This document shows, piece after piece, positions 17,240-25,372 of a stretch of 29,048 bases of DNA. The position numbers and the translations under genes are program-made. Each line of letters starts with the position of its first letter. The first letter of the stretch is position 1. Source of the stretch: CAYUIS01 sp964444825 (GTDB lineage: Bacteria; Chloroflexota; Anaerolineae; B4-G1). Below the pieces are notes generated by a model, which was not told where the DNA came from, made no database searches, and saw only the letters and a program-made list of their open reading frames with translations. Location: assembly GCA_964444825.1 (NCBI GenBank), contig CAYUIS010000058.1, positions 1 to 29,048 of the forward strand, read 5' to 3'.

Positions 17240-18985
17240 ATGACAGAACCGTCGACGAGAGAATCGAGTGAGGACAAAGCTATCGAAGGTGGGGGCGAGT
17301 CCACGTCTTCTGACTTTATTCGTCGGGCCATTGATGAGGACCTGCGGATAGGTAGATTTGACCACGTTCATACCCGCTTCCCCCCTGAGCCTAATGGGTA
17401 TCTCCACATCGGGCATGCCAAAGCGATCTCTATTACCTATGGCGTTGCCGAGGATTACGGGGGTTTGTACAACCTGCGATTTGATGATACCAATCCGGTC
17501 AAAGAAGACGTCGAATACGTGGATTCTATCCAGAAGGACATTCGATGGCTGGGATTCGACTGGGAGGATCGCCTGTTCTATGCCTCGGACTACTTTGGGC
17601 AGCTCTATGACTATGCCGTTCAGTTGATCGACAAGGGCAAGGCATATGTTTGTGACTTGAGTCCGGATCAAGTGCGGGAATATCGCGGCACCCTGACACG
17701 GCCGGGCACGAACAGCCCGTACCGCGATCGTTCCGTTGAGGAGAATCTGGATCTGTTCCGGCGCATGCGGGCTGGTGAGTTTGAGGATGGCGCACGCACG
17801 CTTCGGGCCAAAATCGACATGGCGTCGCCCAACATCAAACTGCGCGATCCGGTGATGTACCGTATCATTCATGCGACGCACCATCGTACAGGGGACGAGT
17901 GGTGCATCTATCCGATGTATGACTGGGCTCACGGTCAAAGCGACTCCATCGAGGGTATCACGCATTCCCTGTGCTCGCTCGAATATGAGGACCACCGTCC
18001 GCTGTACGATTGGTTTCTCGATCAGTTGGAGATCTATCACCCCCGGCAGATCGAATTTGCCCGGTTGAACCTCAGCTACACCGTGATGAGCAAACGCAAG
18101 CTGTTGCGGCTGGTCAATGAAGGCCACGTCGCCGGGTGGGATGACCCTCGAATGCCGACCCTATCGGCGATGCGCCGGCGCGGCTATCCGCCGGAGGCCA
18201 TCCGAGTGTTCTGCGACCGGGTCGGTACCGCCAAGGCTGTCAGCACCATCGACGTCGAGTTCCTCGAGCACTGTGTGCGCGAGGATCTGAACATCCGGTG
18301 TCCACGTGTGATGGGCGTGTTGCGACCCCTGCGGGTGGTGATCGACAACTATCCCGAGGACCTCGTCGAGGAGATGGAGGCGGTGAATCATCCGCTGGAT
18401 CCCAGTTTGGGCAGCCGACAAGTGCCCTTCTCCCGCGTGCTGTACATTGAGCGGGATGACTTTCGCGAGGATCCTCCCAGGAAATTCTTCCGCCTGGCCC
18501 CTGGCCGTGAAGTGCGATTGCGCTACGCCTACTTTGTCACCTGCGTGGACGTGGTCAAGGATGAGAGCGGTCAGGTGGTCGAACTACGCTGTACCTACGA
18601 TCCAGACACGCGAGGTGGCTCAGCCCCTGATGGGCGAAAGGTAAAGGGGACGTTGCACTGGGTGTCGGCGTCCCACGCGGTGAAGGCAGAGGTACGGCTC
18701 TACGCTCGTCTCTTTTTGAATGAGAACCCAGATGATGTGCTGGAAGATGCGGAAGATGACCAGGACTTTACGGCCAATCTGAATCCACACTCGCTGGAGG
18801 TCTTGACAGACTCCCTCGTTGAGCCTAGCCTGGCAGGCGCTGAAGTGGGAAGCAGGTTCCAGTTTGAGCGGAAGGGGTATTTCTGCGTGGATCCCGATTC
18901 ATCCCCGGGCCATCTTGTGTTCAACGAGACGGTGTCGTTGCGGGATACCTGGGCCAAGGTCCGCGAGTCTCAGAAGAAGGAGTAG
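17240..18985 (+). CDS. glnS: Glutaminyl-tRNA synthetase
   Basis: This 581-residue class I synthetase attaches glutamine to tRNA-Gln. The catalytic core shows HIGH at 56-59 (PNGYLHIGHAK), DTNP near 83-86 and VMSKR at 282-286. The GlnRS-type spacing and the block IYPMYDWAHGQSDSIEGITHSLC separate it from GluRS. The C-terminal half (about 345-565) is the two-barrel anticodon-binding region. The length is typical of bacterial GlnRS. It starts 47 bp after rodA and stops 23 bp before gltX, so it is probably cotranscribed. Its presence implies direct charging of tRNA-Gln rather than the GatCAB route, unless both exist. Confidence 0.96.
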   Translation: MTEPSTRESSEDKAIEGGGESTSSDFIRRAIDEDLRIGRFDHVHTRFPPEPNGYLHIGHAKAISITYGVAEDYGGLYNLRFDDTNPVKEDVEYVDSIQKDIRWLGFDWEDRLFYASDYFGQLYDYAVQLIDKGKAYVCDLSPDQVREYRGTLTRPGTNSPYRDRSVEENLDLFRRMRAGEFEDGARTLRAKIDMASPNIKLRDPVMYRIIHATHHRTGDEWCIYPMYDWAHGQSDSIEGITHSLCSLEYEDHRPLYDWFLDQLEIYHPRQIEFARLNLSYTVMSKRKLLRLVNEGHVAGWDDPRMPTLSAMRRRGYPPEAIRVFCDRVGTAKAVSTIDVEFLEHCVREDLNIRCPRVMGVLRPLRVVIDNYPEDLVEEMEAVNHPLDPSLGSRQVPFSRVLYIERDDFREDPPRKFFRLAPGREVRLRYAYFVTCVDVVKDESGQVVELRCTYDPDTRGGSAPDGRKVKGTLHWVSASHAVKAEVRLYARLFLNENPDDVLEDAEDDQDFTANLNPHSLEVLTDSLVEPSLAGAEVGSRFQFERKGYFCVDPDSSPGHLVFNETVSLRDTWAKVRESQKKE

Positions 18986-19008
18986 AGCCAGGAAATGGGA
19001 GTGAGCCA

Positions 19009-20520
19009 ATGACCGTTCGCGTTCGATTTGCCCCCAGTCCCACCGGCAAGCTGCACGTCGGCAGTGTGCGGACGGTGGTCTTTAACTGGCTTTTCGCCCG
19101 TCAGAAGGGCGGCCAGTTGATCCTGCGTATTGAGGATACGGATCGCGCCCGGTATGAGCCGGAGACGATCGTGGCCTTCACTGAGGGGCTGCGTTGGATG
19201 GGCCTGGACTGGGATGAGGGCCCCAGCTTGGAGGAGTTGCAGCGCTCAGGTGTACAGAACGCCAAAGCGTATGCGGTCGGTGGGCCCTACGGGCCGTACA
19301 TCCAGTCGGAGCGGCTAGAACTCTACGGACAGGCGGTGGAGGAGCTTCTCGACAGAGGATTGGCCTATCGATGCAATTGCTCGTCTGAGCGTCTGGAGCG
19401 AGTGCGCGCTGAACAGCGGGCGCGCAAGCAGATGGTGATGTACGACCGGCATTGCCGTGATCTTTCAGCGGGCGCCGTCTCTCCTGATGAACCCCACGTC
19501 GTCCGGCTCAAGGTCCCACTGACCGGACAGACCCGCTTTCACGATGTCATCAAAGGGGACGTGGTCTATGACAACGCCCAGATTGACGACCAGGTTCTCC
19601 TGAAATCGGACGGTTTCCCTACCTACCATCTGGCGGTCGTCGTGGACGATCACTATATGAAGATCACCCACATCGCGCGGGCTGATGAGTGGCTCCCCAG
19701 CACGCCCAAGCACGTCCTGCTGTACCAGGCGCTGGGTTGGGAGCTGCCCATCTATTGTCACGTGCCGTTGGTCTTGGGCCAGGATGGAAAAAAGCTCTCC
19801 AAGCGGCACGGAGCCACGTCCGTGATCCAATTCCGTGATGAGGGGTATCTTCCAGACGCCCTGTTCAACTTCCTGGCCCTTCTGGGTTGGTCTCCTGGAG
19901 AGGGGGAGGAGCAAGAGATCTTCCGACGGGAAGAGTTGATCGAGCGGTTTGACCTGTTCCGTGTCTCCAAAGCACCTGCGGTCTTTTCCTACAAAAAGCT
20001 CGATTGGATGAACGGCGTCTATATCAGGGATATGGCGCCCGAGGAACTGTTCGACCACCTTCTGACGTACTGGCAGGACGCCAATCTGGTCCCGGACCCG
20101 TGTCCCGAGGAGGAGAGGGAGAGGCTACGACCGCTGGTGCCTCTGGTGCAGGAGCGCCTGAAGCGACTGGACGAGATCATCGAATGGTCGGCGTTCCTGT
20201 TCCACGATGTCGAGACGCCTCCGGCGGAGCGGCTCGTCGGGAAAAAGATGACGCCGCAGGAGAGCCTGGAGGCCCTGCAGCGGGCGCGGGATGTTTTAGC
20301 TCAGGTGGAGCCGTTCGAGCCGGAGCTGATGGAGCCGCCAATGCGGGCGCTGGCCGAAGAGCTCGGCATCAAGGCCGGGCAGTTGTTTGGCATCGTACGC
20401 TGGGCGGTGACTGGTCAGGCCGTTGCGCCGCCCCTGTTCGGCTCCTTGGCGATCATTGGACGGGACAAGGTCCTGAGCCGTCTGGCCTCGGCCGAGGTCG
20501 CTCTGGCCTCTGCCGGGTAA
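19009..20520 (+). CDS. gltX: Glutamyl-tRNA synthetase
   Basis: The 503-residue protein begins RFAPSPTGKLHVGSVRT (HIGH-type motif HVGS at 16-19) and has KLSKR at 262-266, the class I catalytic signatures of GluRS. A zinc-knuckle-like segment has CNC and a later Cys in YDRHCRD, with Asp where E. coli GluRS has the fourth ligand His. The all-helical anticodon-binding domain fills about 340-500. GGGAGTGA lies upstream of the ATG. It provides Glu-tRNA-Glu. With glnS next door it is most likely a discriminating enzyme, but that cannot be decided from sequence alone. Confidence 0.96.
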   Translation: MTVRVRFAPSPTGKLHVGSVRTVVFNWLFARQKGGQLILRIEDTDRARYEPETIVAFTEGLRWMGLDWDEGPSLEELQRSGVQNAKAYAVGGPYGPYIQSERLELYGQAVEELLDRGLAYRCNCSSERLERVRAEQRARKQMVMYDRHCRDLSAGAVSPDEPHVVRLKVPLTGQTRFHDVIKGDVVYDNAQIDDQVLLKSDGFPTYHLAVVVDDHYMKITHIARADEWLPSTPKHVLLYQALGWELPIYCHVPLVLGQDGKKLSKRHGATSVIQFRDEGYLPDALFNFLALLGWSPGEGEEQEIFRREELIERFDLFRVSKAPAVFSYKKLDWMNGVYIRDMAPEELFDHLLTYWQDANLVPDPCPEEERERLRPLVPLVQERLKRLDEIIEWSAFLFHDVETPPAERLVGKKMTPQESLEALQRARDVLAQVEPFEPELMEPPMRALAEELGIKAGQLFGIVRWAVTGQAVAPPLFGSLAIIGRDKVLSRLASAEVALASAG

Positions 20521-20568
20521 CAGGTGTCCAGGTCGAGAGGGCTATCCTCTCGCCGGGGTGGGCGCCTG
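20521..20568. terminator. Bidirectional hairpin between convergent genes
   Basis: CGAGAGG (20534-20540) and CCTCTCG (20546-20552) form a perfect 7-bp stem with a GCTAT loop. CAGGTG (20521-20526) can pair with CGCCTG (20563-20568) outside it. The hairpin fills the 48-bp space between the stops of gltX and the minus-strand ATPase gene. No T-run follows, so termination would be weak or Rho-assisted. Confidence 0.5.
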
Positions 20569-23451
20569 TCACTGGGTAGATTGGGATTCAGCCCTGTCCA
20601 GTTTCCACTGACCATCCTGCTGCACAAGATACCAGCGCACGGCCGTTTCGTTCTCCGGTTGCTGGTCCCCGAGTTCGCAGATGATGCTAGCCGCAAAGAC
20701 AGCCTGGTCGGGCCCGACGTCTTCCTGAGCCTTCAAGTTGGTGACCCGGACGTGCGTCACATCCTTGGACTCGGCGAGACACCCACATCGGCCCGTCGTG
20801 CACTGCTCCACCTGCTCCCAGCCCGTTGGGGTGAATAGTCCTGTAACCCGCTCCCTGTCAGTGTAGTGTTTGTAGAATGCAAGTACAACCTTCTCGGGGT
20901 AAGGAGAGAGCGTGACGTGCTCAGGCTCTGGCCCGTAGAAGGTGAGTTCGTACTTCTTTTCGGGTGCCAGGACGCCCCGATCGTCGGGCTGGTAGTACGT
21001 CCCCCCGTTGCGAGGGACATATACCATCTCGAGCGCCAATTGGTCCATATGCGGAAGGCGCTGGGTGACGGTGACGGTGTTGCGGGCGACCTGGACACGA
21101 TTGCCGATAAAATGCCCTTTTGATACGTACTGACCCGTGTCGGGCTCCCAGTGGAAGATAAAAGCCCTGGTGGTCTTTTCATTGCAGGTATCGCGCACCA
21201 CCAATTCCTCAAAGGGGAGCGTCGAGAGGGCATTCTCCATCCTGGCGAGACACTCGCATTCGCACAGGTATTCGTCATGTGGCGTGTGTAACTGAAGGGG
21301 AGTCGTGGAGGGAGAACCGTCATCTTCCCGTGGATAGACAAGACCGCCGATGGGACCTCCCCCTCTCTCTGTCTCAACGGGGAGGTCAAAGCGGTACAGG
21401 ACCACCCATTCCCGGTCTCCGCTGTGATTGGTGTCGAGTTCATAGATCTCGACCGGTTCCACGTGCGGCGGCAGGTTCATCCCTTCTGGCACCTGGATCT
21501 GAGGGGCAGGCCCGGGAGTCTCCTCCGGGCGGTTCCTTGCCCGGACGTAGAATCCGCTCACAACCGCCAACACGACGACGATCGACAACATCATCAAGGC
21601 CCACCTGTGTTTGGTCACGGGCCTTTCTGTCACCGCGTGCAGAAGCAACTGGGCCGCGTGCCCTTTGTCCGCGCCATAGTCCGGCCGTCCGTGTACGACT
21701 TCGGCAAAAGCCCTTTGAGCCTGCTTCCAGTTTCGTCTGCGGAGCGCCTCCGTGCCCTCCTCATAGAGGCGAGCCAAGACCTTTTCTCTGCGGCAGCGAT
21801 CAAAGGCCGCTTGCCATACGTCACGGCTCTTTTTGTCGGGCGCTTGGGCCGCCAGTTGTTCGTAGATGGGGGTCGCCTCTGCCCATCGCTCTGCCTTTTC
21901 GTGACTGCGGGCCTCTGCCTCCAACTTGCGCATCATGATAGAGTGGCGTATCTTTTGCGCGGCCTGATTGCTGGGGGATATCTGAAGGGCCCGCTCGCAA
22001 CTGGCCAGTGCCCCGGCCTCGTCTGCCGCCTCTTCCCGGGCTCTTGCCTGGATCACCAGCGCCCGGGCCAGCAACAACCGTGCTTCCCCGGCATCCAATT
22101 GGTAGGCTCGCTCCAGTTCCGCCACGGCTCTGCTGGCCTGGTTCAACTGCAGCGAGGTCTCTCCCAAACGCAGTCGGGCGTGAAAGTGGCGGGGATTGGC
22201 TGCCAGCGCGTCCTGGAAGTAACGGATAGCTGCCTTGAGCTGGTTCCGGCGCAGGAACTCGAGGCCGATGCCAAACAGCTCATCGGCCAGGGGATCGACC
22301 TGATCCAGTTCGTCCTTGACCTCTCCGAGCGGCATACGCTGGCGCACCCAGCGGCGGAAAAGCTCGATGGCGAAGCGATGTTCGTCTTCCCCGCAAAGGT
22401 CAAGCACCCGTCGTCTGACCAGGTCGCGCGCGGCGTTGAGCTCAACCTCCGCCGTCCGCAGTCGGGCGGCGTGGTCAGCCAGTACGCGCAGGCCAGCCTC
22501 CTCAGTGATGCTCTCTCCTTCGTCCACCGTCCCAGCCACGCCAGCCGCATAGATACACTCGGCCAGGCTCAGCCCATCCCAAATCCAGTCGAAAGTCTGG
22601 TCGACAGCCTTTAGCGTGTTGGGGACAGCCGCTTCCACCTCCCGCAGATCTATTCGCGGTATCTCGCTGAGGCGTCTCGCGTAGGCTCGTTCCCAGATCT
22701 GTCGGCAGAGCGATTGCGCTAGATAGGGATGACTGTTCGTCAACGCCAGAATGCGTGCTATGGCCTCGTCGGTGAAATGTAGCGTTCTGTTCGCCTCCGC
22801 CTGGCGCACCAGCGCCTCGGCGCTTTCCTGGTCCAATACCCAGATCTCTCGCACCAGGGAGGCTCTGAAGGACGCGGTAAAGTCCACCGCTAGATCATCG
22901 ATGCGCCGCCCCACCGCAAAGACAAAGGCCGGACGGTGATCCTTGTTCATCACGCGGCGGACGAGGCGCAGAAGCGCGTGGGTTGCCGCCGTGGGAGGTA
23001 GGTCCTCCTCGGTCGCCTCGTCCACAACGTCAAACTCGTCCAGGAGAAAGACGAGACGCCGGGCTCTGCCCATTGCCGCGTGTACCTGCGGCAAAAAGGT
23101 GCGGCTGAAGAACAGGCCCCGGTCATCGAACATCTCCGGCTTGGGTGGTTCCAGCCCGACCTGCGCGGCGATCTGATCGGCCATCTCGGCCAGCACCTGG
23201 CTCAGGGGGCGGGTGGCCTGGCCGTGCAGGTCAAAGTATACAGGTAGAAAACTCTCGGAGGGTAGGGCGCGCTGAAGTTGCAGAAGTAGAGTGGTTTTAC
23301 CGATGCGCCGCTGCCCAAACAGGACCACAGAGTTCACCGCCGGGTTCCGCAATCCCCGCTTCACCCATTCCAGTGTGTCCTGCCGGCCGAAGAATCCCTT
23401 TTCCCCCTGCGTAGGGGGCCCCACCGCGTAGGGATTAACCGGTTGGGCCAT
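20569..23451 (-). CDS. Membrane-spanning AAA/STAND-like ATPase with TPR repeats and extracellular Cys-containing domain
   Basis: The 960-residue protein has an FFGR motif (20-23), Walker A GQRRIGKT (46-53) and Walker B LVFLLDEFD (D138-E139), typical of AAA_16/ORC-like and STAND ATPases. A helical region follows, then TPR-like repeats (about 395-610) with a GxxxLxxxxYxxA pattern. One transmembrane helix lies at about 617-637, followed by a Pro-rich spacer and an unrecognised C-terminal domain of about 300 residues. That domain has clustered cysteines (CECEC and CTTGRCGC). With no N-terminal signal, the ATPase and TPR would be cytoplasmic and the C-terminal part outside. GAGGAG is located 9 nt before the ATG. 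Function is unknown; the layout suggests a receptor that couples an external signal to ATPase or scaffold activity (inference). It has its own promoter at 23661-23688. Confidence 0.9.
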   Translation of the reverse strand: MAQPVNPYAVGPPTQGEKGFFGRQDTLEWVKRGLRNPAVNSVVLFGQRRIGKTTLLLQLQRALPSESFLPVYFDLHGQATRPLSQVLAEMADQIAAQVGLEPPKPEMFDDRGLFFSRTFLPQVHAAMGRARRLVFLLDEFDVVDEATEEDLPPTAATHALLRLVRRVMNKDHRPAFVFAVGRRIDDLAVDFTASFRASLVREIWVLDQESAEALVRQAEANRTLHFTDEAIARILALTNSHPYLAQSLCRQIWERAYARRLSEIPRIDLREVEAAVPNTLKAVDQTFDWIWDGLSLAECIYAAGVAGTVDEGESITEEAGLRVLADHAARLRTAEVELNAARDLVRRRVLDLCGEDEHRFAIELFRRWVRQRMPLGEVKDELDQVDPLADELFGIGLEFLRRNQLKAAIRYFQDALAANPRHFHARLRLGETSLQLNQASRAVAELERAYQLDAGEARLLLARALVIQARAREEAADEAGALASCERALQISPSNQAAQKIRHSIMMRKLEAEARSHEKAERWAEATPIYEQLAAQAPDKKSRDVWQAAFDRCRREKVLARLYEEGTEALRRRNWKQAQRAFAEVVHGRPDYGADKGHAAQLLLHAVTERPVTKHRWALMMLSIVVVLAVVSGFYVRARNRPEETPGPAPQIQVPEGMNLPPHVEPVEIYELDTNHSGDREWVVLYRFDLPVETERGGGPIGGLVYPREDDGSPSTTPLQLHTPHDEYLCECECLARMENALSTLPFEELVVRDTCNEKTTRAFIFHWEPDTGQYVSKGHFIGNRVQVARNTVTVTQRLPHMDQLALEMVYVPRNGGTYYQPDDRGVLAPEKKYELTFYGPEPEHVTLSPYPEKVVLAFYKHYTDRERVTGLFTPTGWEQVEQCTTGRCGCLAESKDVTHVRVTNLKAQEDVGPDQAVFAASIICELGDQQPENETAVRWYLVQQDGQWKLDRAESQSTQ

Positions 23452-23641
23452 TCCGTTTTCTCCTCACTCGTCCACCGACGCTATCAGATCAGCACGCGCG
23501 ATCTAGGGCTAGAGGTGCGCTGCTAGCTCGGATTCAAAGTTGGAGAACCCCGCCCTGGATCTCGCCTTGCCGGTCCACTCAGCTCGTAGTGGCTCTCGGC
23601 ACACTCGTCAGTTGGAAGGAACGTATGCGATACCGTCGTGA

Positions 23642-23651
23642 ACGATATCGT
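23642..23651. promoter_or_regulatory. Palindrome ACGATATCGT at the start site of the ATPase promoter
   Basis: A perfect 10-bp palindrome covers about +3 to +12 of the predicted minus-strand transcript (start near 23654). This is a usual repressor position. The binding protein is unknown. Confidence 0.35.
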
Positions 23652-23660
23652 ACGTCCAAT

Positions 23661-23688
23661 AGTATATATGGTGTGGGGCAAAAGTCAA
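23661..23688 (-). promoter_or_regulatory. Sigma-70-type promoter for the AAA/TPR membrane ATPase gene
   Basis: On the minus strand TTGACT (23688-23683) and TATACT (23666-23661) are spaced by 16 bp. The leader would be about 200 nt. Its -35 box is only 7 bp from the -35 box of the divergent kinase promoter. Confidence 0.6.
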
Positions 23689-23695
23689 ATCACGC

Positions 23696-23724
23696 TTGGC
23701 TTTCGTTCGATTCTGTGCTACACT
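23696..23724 (+). promoter_or_regulatory. Candidate promoter for the deoxynucleoside kinase gene
   Basis: TTGGCT (23696-23701) and TACACT (23719-23724) are spaced by 17 bp, with an extended -10 TGC just before the -10. Transcription would start near 23731, about 105 nt before the ATG. Confidence 0.5.
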
Positions 23725-23835
23725 ATCCGCCAGCGCTCAAACGTGCGCCGCACGGACTATGCCTAGTCACCGGGAGGACATCGTGGATAACCAAACAACC
23801 TATTCTCTTCTGCATCGACCAAGAGGTGGGGCGCG

Positions 23836-24492
23836 ATGACTCGGGAGAACACAGACCGCAGAATGATGGTGTTGATCGAGGGCAACATCGGCGCGGGAAA
23901 GACGACGGTGGGCAAGACGATTGCAGCCTCCAGTAGGTTTGGCTTTATCGAGGAGCCGACAAAGGCGTGGCAGGAAGACTTTGCGTCCAATATGCTGGAG
24001 AACCTGTACACCGACATCTCACGCTGGGCGTTCACGTTTCAAATCTGTACCTTTATCACGCGCGCCAAGACCTGGCCAGAGATCTGTGCCCTCACCGATT
24101 GCTCCCGTGTCGTCCTGGAGCGCTCGATCTTTTGCGACCGCTTTGTCTTTGTGGAGAACTTTTACCGCACGGGCGTGATAACGCAGACCGAGCACCAGCT
24201 CTATCGCGGTCTGTGGGACTTTGTCGTTTCGAGCTATTGCGACCAACCGGATCTGATCCTATATCTGCGCACACCTGCTGAGGTCTGCATGGAGCGCATC
24301 CGAGACCGGGGCCGTGCGGAGGAGAGCGGTATCACGCTCGATTACCTGGTGCAGCTTGAGCGGCTGCACGACGAGTGGCTGCTCGCCGATGGTGATCTGC
24401 GCGTCGCCGTGCTGGATGGCGAGCGCCAGTGGACCACGGAGGAGCTTCTAAAGGAGATCGAGACGGCTTGTGATGGGGATCTTGGCGATTGA
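23836..24492 (+). CDS. Deoxynucleoside kinase (dNK/dGK-dAK family)
   Basis: The 218-residue protein has every hallmark of the deoxynucleoside kinase family. The P-loop GNIGAGKT is at 16-23, EEP at 39-41, ERSIFCDR at 95-102 (the family's E/D-R-S motif contacting the substrate) and a LID-type RIRDRGRAEE near 154-163. The TLDYLVQLERLHDEWL block follows. It phosphorylates deoxynucleosides with ATP for salvage of dNTP precursors. The family includes dCK, dGK, dAK and insect-type dNK, and the base preferred here cannot be read from sequence. GAGGTGGGG lies before the ATG at 23836. Two Met codons at residues 10-11 are possible but less likely starts. A strong intrinsic terminator follows, so the gene is probably monocistronic. 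Confidence 0.93.
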   Translation: MTRENTDRRMMVLIEGNIGAGKTTVGKTIAASSRFGFIEEPTKAWQEDFASNMLENLYTDISRWAFTFQICTFITRAKTWPEICALTDCSRVVLERSIFCDRFVFVENFYRTGVITQTEHQLYRGLWDFVVSSYCDQPDLILYLRTPAEVCMERIRDRGRAEESGITLDYLVQLERLHDEWLLADGDLRVAVLDGERQWTTEELLKEIETACDGDLGD

Positions 24493-24519
24493 TGCGGTGG
24501 TCCTCTAGTGGACGACGCG

Positions 24520-24559
24520 ACCGGGGCTTGGGGGCAAAACCAGGCCCCGGTTTTCTTTT
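24520..24559 (+). terminator. Intrinsic terminator after the deoxynucleoside kinase gene
   Basis: ACCGGGGCTTGG pairs with CCAGGCCCCGGT (24540-24551; one T-G pair) around an 8-nt loop. TTTTCTTTT follows. This is the clearest Rho-independent terminator in the window. Confidence 0.9.
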
Positions 24560-24599
24560 GGCGACACGATGCCTCTGGTAGTGCCTGCCGCTGCCCATC

Positions 24600-24619
24600 G
24601 GCGGCTATGGGAAGCCGCC
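24600..24619 (-). terminator. Hairpin downstream of the DUF2283 gene
   Basis: GGCGGCT and AGCCGCC form a perfect 7-bp stem with a 6-nt loop, 27 bp beyond the stop of the minus-strand DUF2283 gene. There is no T-run on that strand, so it is a possible but unproven end of the small operon. Confidence 0.35.
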
Positions 24620-24645
24620 CTGGATTGTCGGGTCGCCATCCTGGC

Positions 24646-24882
24646 TCACGCCGGTACGGGTGCTCTCTCGCTGAGGATCAGGTTGACAATAGGCAGGGCT
24701 GACAACTCCAACCGTGACAGATCAATAAACGTACTTGCATCCTCAATCTCGATGCCGATGACCTGATCGCGCTCGTCAAAGTCCAGCACGATGCCAGGCG
24801 CAACTTCCTCGGACTCGGTACTCACACCGGTGGCAAGTTGGATATAGAGCATATCGGTCTCTGCATAGTATTGAAAGATCAT
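24646..24882 (-). CDS. DUF2283 family protein (putative antitoxin-like partner)
   Basis: The 78-residue protein fits DUF2283: an opening beta hairpin YYAETDMLYIQL, then EEVAPGIVLDFDERDQVIGIEIEDAS and a short amphipathic end. GGGAGATGGGAT stands before the ATG. It starts 18 bp after the stop of the upstream small gene, so the two form an operon. DUF2283 proteins are often encoded beside small RelE-like or DUF4258-type proteins and are suspected to belong to toxin-antitoxin modules, but the biochemical role is not established. The acidic composition suits an antitoxin (inference). Confidence 0.82.
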   Translation of the reverse strand: MIFQYYAETDMLYIQLATGVSTESEEVAPGIVLDFDERDQVIGIEIEDASTFIDLSRLELSALPIVNLILSERAPVPA

Positions 24883-24900
24883 GATCCCATCTCCCGTGTT

Positions 24901-25158
24901 CTAGGGTCTAAAACGACGATCCGGAAACGCGTTGTGGACCGTCTCCCCGTCAGGCTCGGTAACTACCCGGAGGTACTTATCAAGCTCTGGAATAAACGCC
25001 CAATAGCGAATGCGTCCGTTGGCTTGCACCTCTGTGCGGACAGGGTTGGCAAGTACCTGTTCGATCCATTCCACTCTGAGATAGGGGCGGCGGCCCATCA
25101 CACTGACTGCAAAGTAGTTCGTTGTCTTCATTGGCCATTCATTGACCGCAGCGTGCAT
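24901..25158 (-). CDS. Small DUF4258/RelE-like-sized protein paired with DUF2283
   Basis: The 85-residue basic protein has the pattern RPYLRVEWIEQVLANPVRTE, then GRIRYWAFIPELDKYLRVV and VHNAFPDRRF. This resembles small proteins commonly found upstream of DUF2283 genes; the fold may be RelE/DUF4258-like, which is an inference. A second in-frame ATG at 25131 (residue 10, MKTTNYFAV) may be the true start, because related proteins begin near this point. Neither start has a good Shine-Dalgarno sequence. Gene order here (basic protein first, acidic partner second) and the private promoter at 25218-25246 suit a two-gene toxin-antitoxin-type unit. Function has not been shown. Confidence 0.75.
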   Translation of the reverse strand: MHAAVNEWPMKTTNYFAVSVMGRRPYLRVEWIEQVLANPVRTEVQANGRIRYWAFIPELDKYLRVVTEPDGETVHNAFPDRRFRP

Positions 25159-25217
25159 CTAGGGAACAAGCACTTGTCCTCATCCAAGACTATCGCCCCT
25201 CTGCTAAGGCCGTCTCT

Positions 25218-25246
25218 ATGATACAGTAAGTCAACGCCACTGTCAA
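25218..25246 (-). promoter_or_regulatory. Sigma-70-type promoter for the small DUF2283 operon
   Basis: On the minus strand TTGACA (25246-25241, perfect) and TATCAT (25223-25218) are spaced by 17 bp. Transcription would start near 25211, about 50 nt before the first ATG. The rest of 25159-25372 holds no recognisable gene. Confidence 0.65.
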
Positions 25247-25372
25247 TGTCGCCCGTATTGTGCCACCGTATACGTTGGTGCTGCCGTAGCCGGCACATTA
25301 CCCTTGGCCTCTTGCCTCACCTCGATGGGTAGACGGAGATGAAGAACGCGGGGCGACGGCGCCCTACCGTGC

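Noticed and set aside
21424..22614. Open plus-strand frame of 396 codons
   Set aside because: It lies antisense to the TPR/TM part of the ATPase gene. High GC removes stops from the opposite strand; no motif supports coding.
25320..25372. GGGCG/CGCCC stem after the BTAD-SBP gene as a terminator
   Set aside because: The stem is only 5 bp and is not followed by a T-run on the minus strand.
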